A stretch of DNA of 64,000 bases from Mucilaginibacter sp. 44-25 (lineage in GTDB: Bacteria > Bacteroidota > Bacteroidia > Sphingobacteriales > Sphingobacteriaceae). The position numbers were made by a program, and so were the translations under genes. Positions 9,691 through 18,119 of the stretch are shown here, piece after piece. How positions within the stretch are numbered: the stretch's first letter is position 1; each line of letters begins with the position of its first letter. Under the pieces are notes generated by a model. The model saw only the letters and a list, made by a program, of their open reading frames with translations. It was not told where the DNA came from and searched no databases. The stretch is from the NCBI GenBank assembly GCA_001898335.1, contig MKTS01000003.1:186001-250000 (forward strand), written 5' to 3'.

Positions 9691-11861
9691 TCCAAGCCCT
9701 CCCTGATGTATTTTGGTGTCTGCCAATTGGAGAATTCTTTGTCATCGCTATTCGTTTGACTGTTAAGCAGGACCTCGATGGCGAATGATGGTTTCTTATC
9801 AATGCAAGCTTCAGCCAATTCGTAACTGTTTTTTGCCGCATCCTCAAAATATTTGATATGTTTCAGGCTTTTGAAGCCGGTCTTATTATCCGTGATGAAT
9901 TTCCGGTTGAGGTGAAAAAAAGCATCCTCAAAACTGCGGGCCAAATTCTCTTTGCCATCAGCATTGGTTTCCTTGACTTGATGAACAATTGCCAGGTGGC
10001 CATCAGGATCAGTTTTCCAAACCGGCGGGTCCACATTATGGTCTTTTAACATACTTTTGGTTTGGATCGTCAAGCCTAGAAAGTAGGTAATATCATTGCG
10101 CCCGTGAAAAAATGCCAGCGATGCATTAGTTGTCACACTGACCTGCGGGTCGTCTGGGGCACAGCCTACGGTTTTCGTCTTCTCATCATCGGTTATCTTT
10201 TTGCCGGCATCGAGATCGGTGACGATGAGTGATTTTACCCCTATGAAGTGAATAAACCGTTCGAAAATATGACTATAAGCACCGACTTCGCAAATCGATA
10301 TGTTTTGAGATAATAAAGGGTTGTCGATATGTTCCTGGTCAAATTTTTTCATCATCGCGGGTAACAAGATCCGTTCGGTATCGCCTTCGATGAAGATCGC
10401 CTTATCGGCAAAGAATAACTCCGCGCGGTTTAGAGTAAGGTATTGCTTCAGAAACCTAAAATTTTCTCTTTGTCCGTCCTTGGTATATTCCTTTTCAAGG
10501 TCGCTGAGGTTTTTGGCAATCACGGCGTTAAGGTCTTTCCGGTAAAAATATTTAATGTCGTTAAAGCGACTTTCGGCAGCGATATGAGAAGAATGCGTGG
10601 TGATCACCGATTGCAGGTTAAACTGGCGTCCGCCATCGTCTTTTCCCATGCTGGCATTATGTAAAATACTCTTGATGTTCTTGATAAAAACATATTGCAT
10701 TTGGGGATGGGTATGTGCCTCCGGTTCCTCAATGAACAGCAAATTGATGTCCGCAGGTTGTTCTTCCGGGAACTGTTCGCGGCGAAAATCCGTCAGCATG
10801 ACCTCGATCTCGAAGATCATACCGATCAGGTTCATGTAGCCTAGGCCATTGTAGCTTTCCGGTAAAGAATGCTCTTCATGATGATCGTACATAACTGTGG
10901 TGTTCCCCCGCAGGAGGTTTCGCTGCTGGAGGGTAGAAATGATCTTGATCACCGAATCACCTTTCTTGGTTCCACCAAATTTTTCCACTGTGCTTAGTAC
11001 TTTCTCAAAAAGTAATTCATAGATCTGGTCAAGTTCTTCGTCTGAATTAGTAATGGCATCTTTAAAGCGTTTGACGGCATCGGTACCGACCATATTCTCT
11101 CTTTTTTCATAGTACTGAGAGGATAGGCTGGAAAGGGTCTTGTCAGAATCCTTATTGGATACATCCCTTCGGGCACTGATCACTTTGAAATTAATCAGGC
11201 GATCTAGCTTGATGTTTTCGGTAGTAATATCAGTGAACTGCGTATCATCCTCTTGCTCCAGGTCTTTGTCATACCAAAGGATCTTCTTACGAAGATCAAA
11301 ATACTTATGTATTCCCGCCTTAAAAAAATCAAAGAACATCGTCTTCAGTTTTTGCTTCCGCACGGTTTCTAAAACTTCCTTTTGCATACTATCTTCACTT
11401 AGCGCCACTTTGATCTTTTGTTCGATCTTTAAAACGCGCTCAGCTTTATAGGTAACAAAGTCGGCATGAAGCAAGGCCAGTTTGTCATCGGTCAGGATAT
11501 ATTCAAAAGCCAATACCACAATTCGGTTATCAGGGTCAAGATCAACCAGCAACTGACTAATGTTGGTCAGATCATCTGCATCTTTATATTCTATGAACAA
11601 TTTCAGCGTAATTCCCGGCGGGTCCAATACGAATGATTCGCCATCTTCAATAATAGCCCGGAGATCCTTCTGAAAGTCTATATTAAAATCATCACAGGAA
11701 AAGTCTTTGGTTTTTTCGCCTAAAAAACGCTGAAGCACTGCTACCAGCGAGGTTTTACCCGTATTATTTTTTCCAATGACCAGAGAGAGAATGTCCTCCA
11801 GGTCCATCCCGAAGTCCTTGAGTAGCCGAAAGTTACGAACTTTGATTTTTTTGAGTTTCAT
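9672..11861 (-). CDS. gajA: Gabija GajA, OLD-family ATPase with TOPRIM nuclease
   Basis: GajA is the sequence-specific DNA-nicking subunit of Gabija, held off by nucleotides and released when they fall. The 729-residue protein opens with an ABC-type ATPase: Walker A GKNNTGKT at 30-37 and LLFIEEPEAHTHPQMQ at about 372-388. It ends with a TOPRIM domain: IFIEGDTERILLP near 485-497 and IVTDLDAGKK near 545-555. This ATPase-TOPRIM order, followed at once by a UvrD-like gene, defines a class 2 OLD/Gabija pair. It is longer than the founding GajA (about 578 residues). It is the first gene of the six-gene minus-strand run, so its upstream region (11862-12021) should hold the shared promoter. Confidence 0.87.
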   Translation of the reverse strand: MKLKKIKVRNFRLLKDFGMDLEDILSLVIGKNNTGKTSLVAVLQRFLGEKTKDFSCDDFNIDFQKDLRAIIEDGESFVLDPPGITLKLFIEYKDADDLTNISQLLVDLDPDNRIVVLAFEYILTDDKLALLHADFVTYKAERVLKIEQKIKVALSEDSMQKEVLETVRKQKLKTMFFDFFKAGIHKYFDLRKKILWYDKDLEQEDDTQFTDITTENIKLDRLINFKVISARRDVSNKDSDKTLSSLSSQYYEKRENMVGTDAVKRFKDAITNSDEELDQIYELLFEKVLSTVEKFGGTKKGDSVIKIISTLQQRNLLRGNTTVMYDHHEEHSLPESYNGLGYMNLIGMIFEIEVMLTDFRREQFPEEQPADINLLFIEEPEAHTHPQMQYVFIKNIKSILHNASMGKDDGGRQFNLQSVITTHSSHIAAESRFNDIKYFYRKDLNAVIAKNLSDLEKEYTKDGQRENFRFLKQYLTLNRAELFFADKAIFIEGDTERILLPAMMKKFDQEHIDNPLLSQNISICEVGAYSHIFERFIHFIGVKSLIVTDLDAGKKITDDEKTKTVGCAPDDPQVSVTTNASLAFFHGRNDITYFLGLTIQTKSMLKDHNVDPPVWKTDPDGHLAIVHQVKETNADGKENLARSFEDAFFHLNRKFITDNKTGFKSLKHIKYFEDAAKNSYELAEACIDKKPSFAIEVLLNSQTNSDDKEFSNWQTPKYIREGLEWLKEN

Positions 11862-11942
11862 GAAATAAGCTTTAGGATAACGCTAACTAGTTTTATCCGG
11901 AATTGGTTACCAGACGCAGAGTTAGAAAGCGGGGTATTACAA

Positions 11943-11977
11943 ACTTATCAAATATTTTTCTACAATTATTGATAAGT
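11943..11977. promoter_or_regulatory. Inverted repeat in the divergent intergenic region
   Basis: ACTTATCAA (11943-11951) and TTGATAAGT (11969-11977) are perfect 9-base inverted arms separated by 17 bases. They lie in the 160-base divergent gap between gajA and the HNH gene. The centre-to-centre spacing of 26 bases suits a dimeric regulator binding both promoters. The AT-rich spacer is rather long for an intrinsic terminator, and neither neighbouring gene ends here. Function is inferred from position only. Confidence 0.35.
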
Positions 11978-12021
11978 AAGCCGCTTAATAATAATAATAT
12001 ATAGAAACGTATATTCGTTGC

Positions 12022-13057
12022 ATGGACTTGCCTTATCAGGAGAATTTACCGGTGCATTTGCTGGCGGGGTGTTTTAATAATACCTCGGCAACGTATAAGT
12101 TTTATTGGTTTTTAGCGGTGCTGGGGCGGGTGGAATTAGGTGAGACGAAGATTGCGAAGCGGGATCTGTTCGCGGAGATGGTGGCGCATGCCTGGTATAC
12201 GGTGAATTATTTTAAGATATCATTTGGCAAACAGGATAAGTTACAGGCAGCCATAACCCAGCTTAGAACAATTGAGGGATTGACAATAGATGCTGACCAG
12301 CGTGTGATTTTCAAACAGCTTTCAAGGACGAGCAATAAACAGACGTTACGCGAACTTCGCTATTTTAACGGCGAGGTACCGCATCGTTTTTTAAGTCCGT
12401 GGTTCCGCGCTGCCGATACGCAGGCGGCTTATACAGCTTCGCAACGCTTTGAAAATAAGTGTCTATTCGCTTTGTACGCCGACCATATCGAGATCAACCC
12501 TGTTTGGGTGGATTACCTACAGCCGCATTCTGGTATTCTTAAACATTTTTTTTATTGGAACCTGGCGGTTTACTTGCAGACCAAAAACCCTAATGTACTG
12601 GATATTCCCAATAAACTCATTAAACTACCGGTACGCAAAGCACTGACCGAGCAACGCAAGTTCTGGGATATCGTGATCGGCGAACTGGGCAGCGTGGATT
12701 GTATTTACACCAATAAAAAAGCTTATTGTTGGCGATTATGCCGTCGAACATTTTTTACCTTATGCGTTTGTTTCACACGACCTTATGTGGAACCTCATTC
12801 CGGCTGACCACTCTTTAAATAGTTCCAAGAGCGATAAGTTACCGCCGCTGGAAAGATACTTTGAGCCTTATTTTGAGTTGCAGCGATCTGCCTTAGAAAT
12901 CGTTCAATTCAAAGCGCCGAAGCATAAATTTTTAGAGGATTATCTGACCATTGTGCCGGATGTGTCGCTTTTCGAGCATCAGCGAGTCTTTGAACAAATA
13001 CAGCCGATGGCTACGATCGCCAGGAATAATGGTTTTGAATTTTTAAATTTAACCTAG
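12022..13057 (+). pseudogene. HNH endonuclease gene with a single-base frameshift
   Basis: Two frames together encode one HNH-type nuclease. Frame 1 (from ATG 12022) gives an all-helical N-terminal domain up to VDCIYTNKK at about codon 233. After the A6 run at 12715-12720 the protein continues in another frame as LIVGDYAVEHFLPYAFVSHD and then MWNLIPADHSLNSSKSDKLP. That is a complete HNH motif: EH, then WNL and N.SK. With A5 instead of A6 the reading would be unbroken and give about 344 residues. So the gene is either recently broken, phase-variable, or mis-sequenced. As written, translation of frame 1 ends at 12807. It is first in the plus-strand run, and its end lies 2 bases before the channel gene. 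Confidence 0.75.
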
Positions 13058-13059
13058 TC

Positions 13060-13917
13060 ATGTCTATCACAATTTCCTCCATTACTGCCGCGAAAAGAAA
13101 GCGTCATACTACTTATAATCGGCTCAAGAAACAGGTGCATTTATTACTTGACCCCAGTGATGGTGGAACGATTTGGGACAAGGTGGTCAATAGTGTTATT
13201 GTCGCCTTGATCCTGCTGAATCTGCTGGCGGTATGCCTGGAGACGGTCGAAAGCTTGTATCGCGAATATGGGGTATGGTTTAGGAATTTTGAATTGTTTT
13301 CTGTACTGGTCTTTAGCGTGGAGTATTTATTACGCGTTTGGTCTTGCACGAGCATGCGAAAATACCGGCACCCGGTTCGCGGACGATTACGGTATGTAAC
13401 ATCACCGGGTATGCTGGTCGATTTGGCCGCGATCCTGCCTTTTTATCTGCCGCTGTCTGGGCTTGACCTGCGTTCGCTGCGATTGCTGCGGATGATCCGA
13501 TTCATGCGTTTTTTTAAACTGGCGCGCTTCTTAAATGCCTCAAGGGTGATCAGGCGAGTTTTTGCTTCAAAAAGGAATGAGTTGCTGATTAGCATGCTAA
13601 TGGTTTTAACATTGATCATCCTGGCGGCTAGTTTAATGTATTTTGTGGAGCATGACGCGCAGCCGGATAAGTTCTCCAGTATCCCGGAAACGATGTGGTG
13701 GAGCGTAGCAACGCTGACCACTGTCGGCTATGGCGATGTTTATCCGGTAACGGGGATCGGTAAAACGCTGACGGCCTGCATTTCCATTTTAGGCATCGGG
13801 ATGTTTGCCCTGCCGGCAGGTATCCTGGCCTCCGGTTTTTCCGAAGAATTTAAAAAGAGGGAAACTGCGTCAGCAACATGCTGTCCACATTGCGGAAAGG
13901 AGATCCATCATGGATAA
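13060..13917 (+). CDS. Voltage-gated K+-channel-like membrane protein
   Basis: The 285-residue protein has the six-helix plan of Kv/Kch channels. Four S1-S4 helices include an arginine-rich S4 (RSLRLLRMIRFMRFFKLARF, about 138-157). Then come S5, a pore loop with the K+ selectivity filter TVGYGD at 221-226, and S6 (ISILGIGMFALPAGILASGF). After S6 there is only a short tail ending in CCPHCGKEIHH, a possible zinc knuckle, with no RCK domain. It starts 2 bases after the HNH gene, and its last 8 bases overlap the start of the FtsK-like gene, so it is translationally tied to both. Within a defence island a channel may serve as an effector that collapses membrane potential; that is inference. A housekeeping channel remains possible. 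Confidence 0.85.
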   Translation: MSITISSITAAKRKRHTTYNRLKKQVHLLLDPSDGGTIWDKVVNSVIVALILLNLLAVCLETVESLYREYGVWFRNFELFSVLVFSVEYLLRVWSCTSMRKYRHPVRGRLRYVTSPGMLVDLAAILPFYLPLSGLDLRSLRLLRMIRFMRFFKLARFLNASRVIRRVFASKRNELLISMLMVLTLIILAASLMYFVEHDAQPDKFSSIPETMWWSVATLTTVGYGDVYPVTGIGKTLTACISILGIGMFALPAGILASGFSEEFKKRETASATCCPHCGKEIHHG

Positions 13918-15544
13918 CACCTACGACCCCAAGCTCGACTTGTCCAATTATCATTATCCCCCACTATATCTACTATCGGTGCCAGCAACCCAGCTATCGT
14001 TGACCGTTGATGTGCTGGAGTCCAATAAACAAAAGATCATAGATACGCTGGCATTCAATGACGTCCAAATAGAACAGATCAAGGCGACCATTGGACCGAC
14101 GCTAACGCTTTATGAAATTACACCCGCGGCCGGAAGCCGGGTGGCTAAAATCAGAGGCTTACAGGCTGATCTTGGCCTATATTTAGCTGCGCAGGTGCGC
14201 ATCACCGGTCCGATCCCGGGTAAAGGCACCATGGGTATAGAAATACCTCACGACAAAGCGGATCTGGTTGCTATGCGCAGTGTTTTGGCTACCGCCAAAT
14301 TCCAGGAGACTTTCATGGATCTGCCGGTCTCCTTGGGAAAAACAATGGATAATTCCGTCTATCTGGTTGACCTGGCGGCAATGCCGCACCTGCTGATCGC
14401 CGGGGCGACCGGTCAGGGAAAATCTGTTTGCCTGAATGCGCTGATCTGCTCACTGCTCTATAAAAAACATCCATCAGAATTAAAATTTGTTTTGATCGAT
14501 ATCAATAAACTCGAATTAAGCCCTTATCGGAAGATAGCCAGACATTTCCTGGCCGCCTTGCCCGACCAAGCCGATCCGGTCATTTCGAATGTGGCCCAAG
14601 CCATCGACACACTGAACGCTTTATGCATCGAACTTGATAAGCGCTATGACTTGCTGAAGGATGCCGGCCTGCGCAACATCAAAGAGTACAATCAAAAGTT
14701 TATTAACCGGAAACTTAGTCCACAAAACGGGCATCGTTACCTGCCTTTTATCGTCACGGTCATTGATGAGTTCGCCGATCTATTGGCAGGTGAAACCCCT
14801 ATCAACCGGCTGGCACAATTGGGACGTCCGGCAGGCATCCACCTGGTCATTGCCACGCAGCGTCCGTCTGTGAAAGTCATCACGGGTAACATCAAAGCCA
14901 ATTTTAATTCCAGGCTCGCTTTCCGGGTGGCATCTCATATTGATTCACGCACTATCCTGGACGCGGGTGGCGCCGAACAATTAAATGGTCAGGGTGATAT
15001 GTTATTAGGGACAGGCACCGAGATCGTTCATTTACAGGGCGCATTTATGGAAACCGCCGAAGTCGAAAGGATCTGTGAATTTATCGGTGCACAGCGCGGA
15101 TATCCAAGTCCGTTGCTTTTGCCCGAATTTAATAGCGAACCTTATGCGAACAGCACATTTGACCCCAATGACCGCGACCCTTTTTTCGAAGACAGCGCCA
15201 GGCTCATCGTACTCCACCAGCAAGGTTCCGCCTCACTTATCCAACGCAAACTCAAACTGGGTTATAACCGCGCCGGCCGGATTATCGATCAGCTCGAAGC
15301 GGCCGGTGTGGTCGGGCCATTTGAAGGCAGTAAAGCGCGTGATGTGTTATTTGCCGATGAATATTCGCTCGAATTATTCCTGAGCGGTTTAAACCCGGAC
15401 AGCACACCTGCGCCACCGCCTGTTGTTATTGTACCAGAACCGACAGTTGAAGAGCCAGTTAATATCATTAAGCCAATTGCATTATCTGGGCCAGAAGTGC
15501 GGCCCAAAGGATTTTGGGCAAGATTATTTAATAAAAATCAATAG
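13910..15544 (+). CDS. FtsK/SpoIIIE-type DNA translocase without membrane domain
   Basis: This 544-residue protein is a complete FtsK motor lacking the usual membrane anchor. It has an alpha domain (about 20-120, with GPTLTLYEITPAAGSRVAKI and PIPGKGTMGIEIP), an ATPase with Walker A GATGQGKS at 165-172 and Walker B FIVTVIDEFADLL near 280-292, and a winged-helix gamma domain at about 428-495 (IQRKLKLGYNRAGRIIDQLE). In FtsK the gamma domain reads polarity sequences on DNA. ATG 13910 is preceded by AAGGAG at 13896-13901 inside the channel gene, a rare clear Shine-Dalgarno for this organism. A Pro/Val-rich tail follows the gamma domain. It is probably a DNA-handling partner of the neighbouring proteins rather than the cell-division FtsK. 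Confidence 0.85.
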   Translation: MDNTYDPKLDLSNYHYPPLYLLSVPATQLSLTVDVLESNKQKIIDTLAFNDVQIEQIKATIGPTLTLYEITPAAGSRVAKIRGLQADLGLYLAAQVRITGPIPGKGTMGIEIPHDKADLVAMRSVLATAKFQETFMDLPVSLGKTMDNSVYLVDLAAMPHLLIAGATGQGKSVCLNALICSLLYKKHPSELKFVLIDINKLELSPYRKIARHFLAALPDQADPVISNVAQAIDTLNALCIELDKRYDLLKDAGLRNIKEYNQKFINRKLSPQNGHRYLPFIVTVIDEFADLLAGETPINRLAQLGRPAGIHLVIATQRPSVKVITGNIKANFNSRLAFRVASHIDSRTILDAGGAEQLNGQGDMLLGTGTEIVHLQGAFMETAEVERICEFIGAQRGYPSPLLLPEFNSEPYANSTFDPNDRDPFFEDSARLIVLHQQGSASLIQRKLKLGYNRAGRIIDQLEAAGVVGPFEGSKARDVLFADEYSLELFLSGLNPDSTPAPPPVVIVPEPTVEEPVNIIKPIALSGPEVRPKGFWARLFNKNQ

Positions 15545-15584
15545 TGCGCAGATAGACTACGCATATAAAGCTTTGCTTTACAGC

Positions 15585-16634
15585 ATGAATGATCTTGGTA
15601 AAAACTTAAGAAAAGTGGTAGCGGTTACGGAAGAAGTTGAAGCCTCCTTCCGTTTCATCGAAACCGGTTTAGTTAACTTGCGTTCCACCAAATTCGTGGG
15701 GGCGAACAACCATGTTACCCTGCAATTACTCGCTGCCGGTTTCGAGCGCCTGTTGAAAATCCTGCTGTTGTTAAAACATAAGCATCTTCAGGGAAAATTC
15801 CCGGAACTGGCCAATGCTCGGAAACATTTCAGCGCTTACCGCAACGGCCATGGCATCAAGGAATTACTGAACGACCTGTTAGCTTATGCTGATGGTATCC
15901 CGCTAATGCAAGATGTTCCAATGGTGGCCGATGATATGGCCTACTTAAAAGATGATCAGCCATTTAGTAATTTGCTCAGGATACTGACTGAATTTGCAGT
16001 TTCTCAACGCTATTTCTATACCGACACGATCGTGCTGGACAATTTTAATCCAGCGGTTAATCCTTTTGAGCTTTTCTCCGATTTTATTTATGACTTTAAT
16101 GAGAGTATTGATCTTTCCGGGCTAACCTATGAGCAAGAGGATGAACGTGCTATTAAACAAGCGATCATTTGCATTGAAAAAGGTGTCCGGGCCATCTCCA
16201 GGTTTTTCACCCACGGGCTGGATGACCTGGGCCGTCAGTATTACGGCGACTTTTCCAGTTTCATTTTGTTAAAAGAAGAAGATCTGGGCAGTCTGAAATA
16301 TACGGAACCAAAAGTTTCCGCGTCCGACAAGTACTTACCAATGCCAGTGCTAACGGCTGCCTATTTGACACTTAAACTGACGGCCGCTTCCCAAACGATA
16401 TATGCCGGCGATCACCCGGACTGGCCATTTTCCGTCCCAAGCATTAAAGTATATTTTGCCAAGTCAATGTTCTATCTTGCCCAGATCGGCAACGAGGTTT
16501 TCGCGCTCACTGGTGCGACCAGCACCCATTACCAAATCCCTACTTATTTTAAGAGTCCGCATCTCAGGCCGAAAGGCTATGCACTTTATCTTTTGGAAAT
16601 TGCTCAAAAGCTTAACCCGGATCAAATGAGATAA
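15585..16634 (+). CDS. Unknown helical protein in the FtsK/TIR operon
   Basis: A 349-residue soluble, largely alpha-helical protein with no family I can name. The segment FERLLKILLLLKHKHLQG, followed by ARKHFSAYRNGHGIKELL (about residues 50-100), recalls the two-helix core of HEPN proteins. The usual R-x4-6-H motif is not clearly present, so this is only a hint. The start is taken at ATG 15585; the frame stays open upstream into ftsK but has no better start there. It lies 40 bases after the FtsK-like gene and 38 before the TIR gene. Its role is presumably specific to this operon. Confidence 0.6.
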   Translation: MNDLGKNLRKVVAVTEEVEASFRFIETGLVNLRSTKFVGANNHVTLQLLAAGFERLLKILLLLKHKHLQGKFPELANARKHFSAYRNGHGIKELLNDLLAYADGIPLMQDVPMVADDMAYLKDDQPFSNLLRILTEFAVSQRYFYTDTIVLDNFNPAVNPFELFSDFIYDFNESIDLSGLTYEQEDERAIKQAIICIEKGVRAISRFFTHGLDDLGRQYYGDFSSFILLKEEDLGSLKYTEPKVSASDKYLPMPVLTAAYLTLKLTAASQTIYAGDHPDWPFSVPSIKVYFAKSMFYLAQIGNEVFALTGATSTHYQIPTYFKSPHLRPKGYALYLLEIAQKLNPDQMR

Positions 16635-16672
16635 CCCAGGGTTTACTAACTTTACCGGAATATTAGAATCTT

Positions 16673-17551
16673 ATGCTTCACTTTAACGGCACATTTGTTG
16701 GCGACAGGATGGTCTGGGAATTAGGCCTCTTCGATGATACTTATAAGGACGATGGAGTGATGGTCAGCTTTCATCCGCCTTATCAATTATCAGAACGGGA
16801 AGCGATCAATTATCTAAAAGCACATTTGCCCGAGGAGGAAAAAGGCTGGCTGAACTTTACATCCCGGAAATGGACACTGAACTTAACCTTGTTCAAAGCT
16901 TATTTTCACGATGGACTGGTTAGTATGCTGCGCGGTGAAGATACTCCTGAGCCAAGTGAAGGTATAATTTACCTAGATTTTAGCCTACCGACCCAACTGA
17001 CCCCCGATTTATTTGAAGGCAAGCTGGATATGATCCCAGAAGTAACCCACCGCGACGTTTTCAAAGAAACGAAGACCTCAATCAATTTTATTTTTACCTA
17101 CGAACAACTCATGGAGAACAAACCTAAACGTATCTTTTTAAGCCATAAGTCAGCAGATAAACCCTTGGTACGTTCCTATCGAGACGTACTTAAGACGCTG
17201 GGCTTTGAGCCTTGGATGGATGAGGATGATATGAAAGCTGGCGACAAGCTACACCGCAGTATCGCACAGGGATTTAAAGATTCATGCGCAGCGATTTTTT
17301 TTATTACGGGCAATTATATTGACGAAAAGTACTTAGCTACGGAAGTGGATTATGCCATGACGGAGCATTACGCTAAAGGCGACCGCTTTAAGATCATCGT
17401 GTTGATTATCGCTGAGCCGGGGGAAAACACCAAAGTCCCTGAACTGTTGCAGCAATTCGTTTATAAACAACCCAAAACGCAATTTGACGGCCTAACAGAG
17501 ATCATCAGGGCGCTACCCATTAAAATTGAGCATATTACTTTTACGGATTAA
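16673..17551 (+). CDS. TIR-domain protein with novel N-terminal domain
   Basis: The C-terminal half (residues about 150-260 of 292) is a TIR domain. It starts KRIFLSHKSADKPLVRSYRD, has the BB-loop region GFEPWMDEDDMKAGDKL, and carries the likely catalytic glutamate E224 in YLATEVDYAM. TIR domains of this kind hydrolyse NAD+ or make cyclic ADP-ribose signals in anti-phage defence. The first 150 residues (MLHFNGTFVGDRMVWELGLF...) form a beta-rich domain I do not recognise and probably hold a sensing function. It lies 38 bases after the 349-aa gene and 1 base before the next gene, within the plus-strand run. Confidence 0.85.
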   Translation: MLHFNGTFVGDRMVWELGLFDDTYKDDGVMVSFHPPYQLSEREAINYLKAHLPEEEKGWLNFTSRKWTLNLTLFKAYFHDGLVSMLRGEDTPEPSEGIIYLDFSLPTQLTPDLFEGKLDMIPEVTHRDVFKETKTSINFIFTYEQLMENKPKRIFLSHKSADKPLVRSYRDVLKTLGFEPWMDEDDMKAGDKLHRSIAQGFKDSCAAIFFITGNYIDEKYLATEVDYAMTEHYAKGDRFKIIVLIIAEPGENTKVPELLQQFVYKQPKTQFDGLTEIIRALPIKIEHITFTD

Positions 17552-17552
17552 A

Positions 17553-18119
17553 ATGAATTTTCAAGAATTTACCGAAGACTGGGAAAGCAAAGCGGCCCAT
17601 ATAGAAGCCGATCTTGCTTATGATCGAAATTTGGATGAGCACTACCTTACTGTGGAATTGATGCTGTCAAAACTCCGAGAAATGATGCAAGCAGCTGATT
17701 GGCTGGGCGAAACCGATCCTACACGTTGGCAGGTGCTGGGGTATAAAATGCATGAACTGCGCAATGCTTTATTTAACATGATCTCCGAATTTAATCCCAA
17801 TACTATCCAGCAGTTACGTGCATTGTCGCGAGGAACGGTCAAAGAGGAAATGCTGTATAACGTTACCTTGAACCAATCCGTGCAGGTCAGCGAAGCTGCT
17901 TACTTGGAAGAACTAAGACAACGAATTAACATTCGCGATGCCTTTATTACAGAAGACAGAACATTGATTGTGTTGCTGACCGAACCACAGCTGAACACCA
18001 TCGCCATGACCGCCACCGCCTTTGGACGCGGTATTGAAACCGGTGGCTTAAACATCAGAAGAATCCTATTTTACGGCGCGCCGATTTTTGACAAACCCTT
18101 GAGTTATACCGGTTCGTAG
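17553..18119 (+). CDS. Unknown 188-aa protein coupled to the TIR gene
   Basis: A small soluble protein of 188 residues, mainly helical in the first half, with an LRALSRGTVKEEMLYNVTLN strand-rich second half. No family is recognised. It starts one base after the TIR stop (ATG 17553), so it is almost certainly co-translated. Such tightly paired small genes often encode a sensor, inhibitor or immunity partner of the TIR protein, but nothing in the sequence proves this. Its 3' end overlaps the convergent DUF2971 gene by 16 bases, leaving no room for a separate terminator. Confidence 0.6.
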   Translation: MNFQEFTEDWESKAAHIEADLAYDRNLDEHYLTVELMLSKLREMMQAADWLGETDPTRWQVLGYKMHELRNALFNMISEFNPNTIQQLRALSRGTVKEEMLYNVTLNQSVQVSEAAYLEELRQRINIRDAFITEDRTLIVLLTEPQLNTIAMTATAFGRGIETGGLNIRRILFYGAPIFDKPLSYTGS

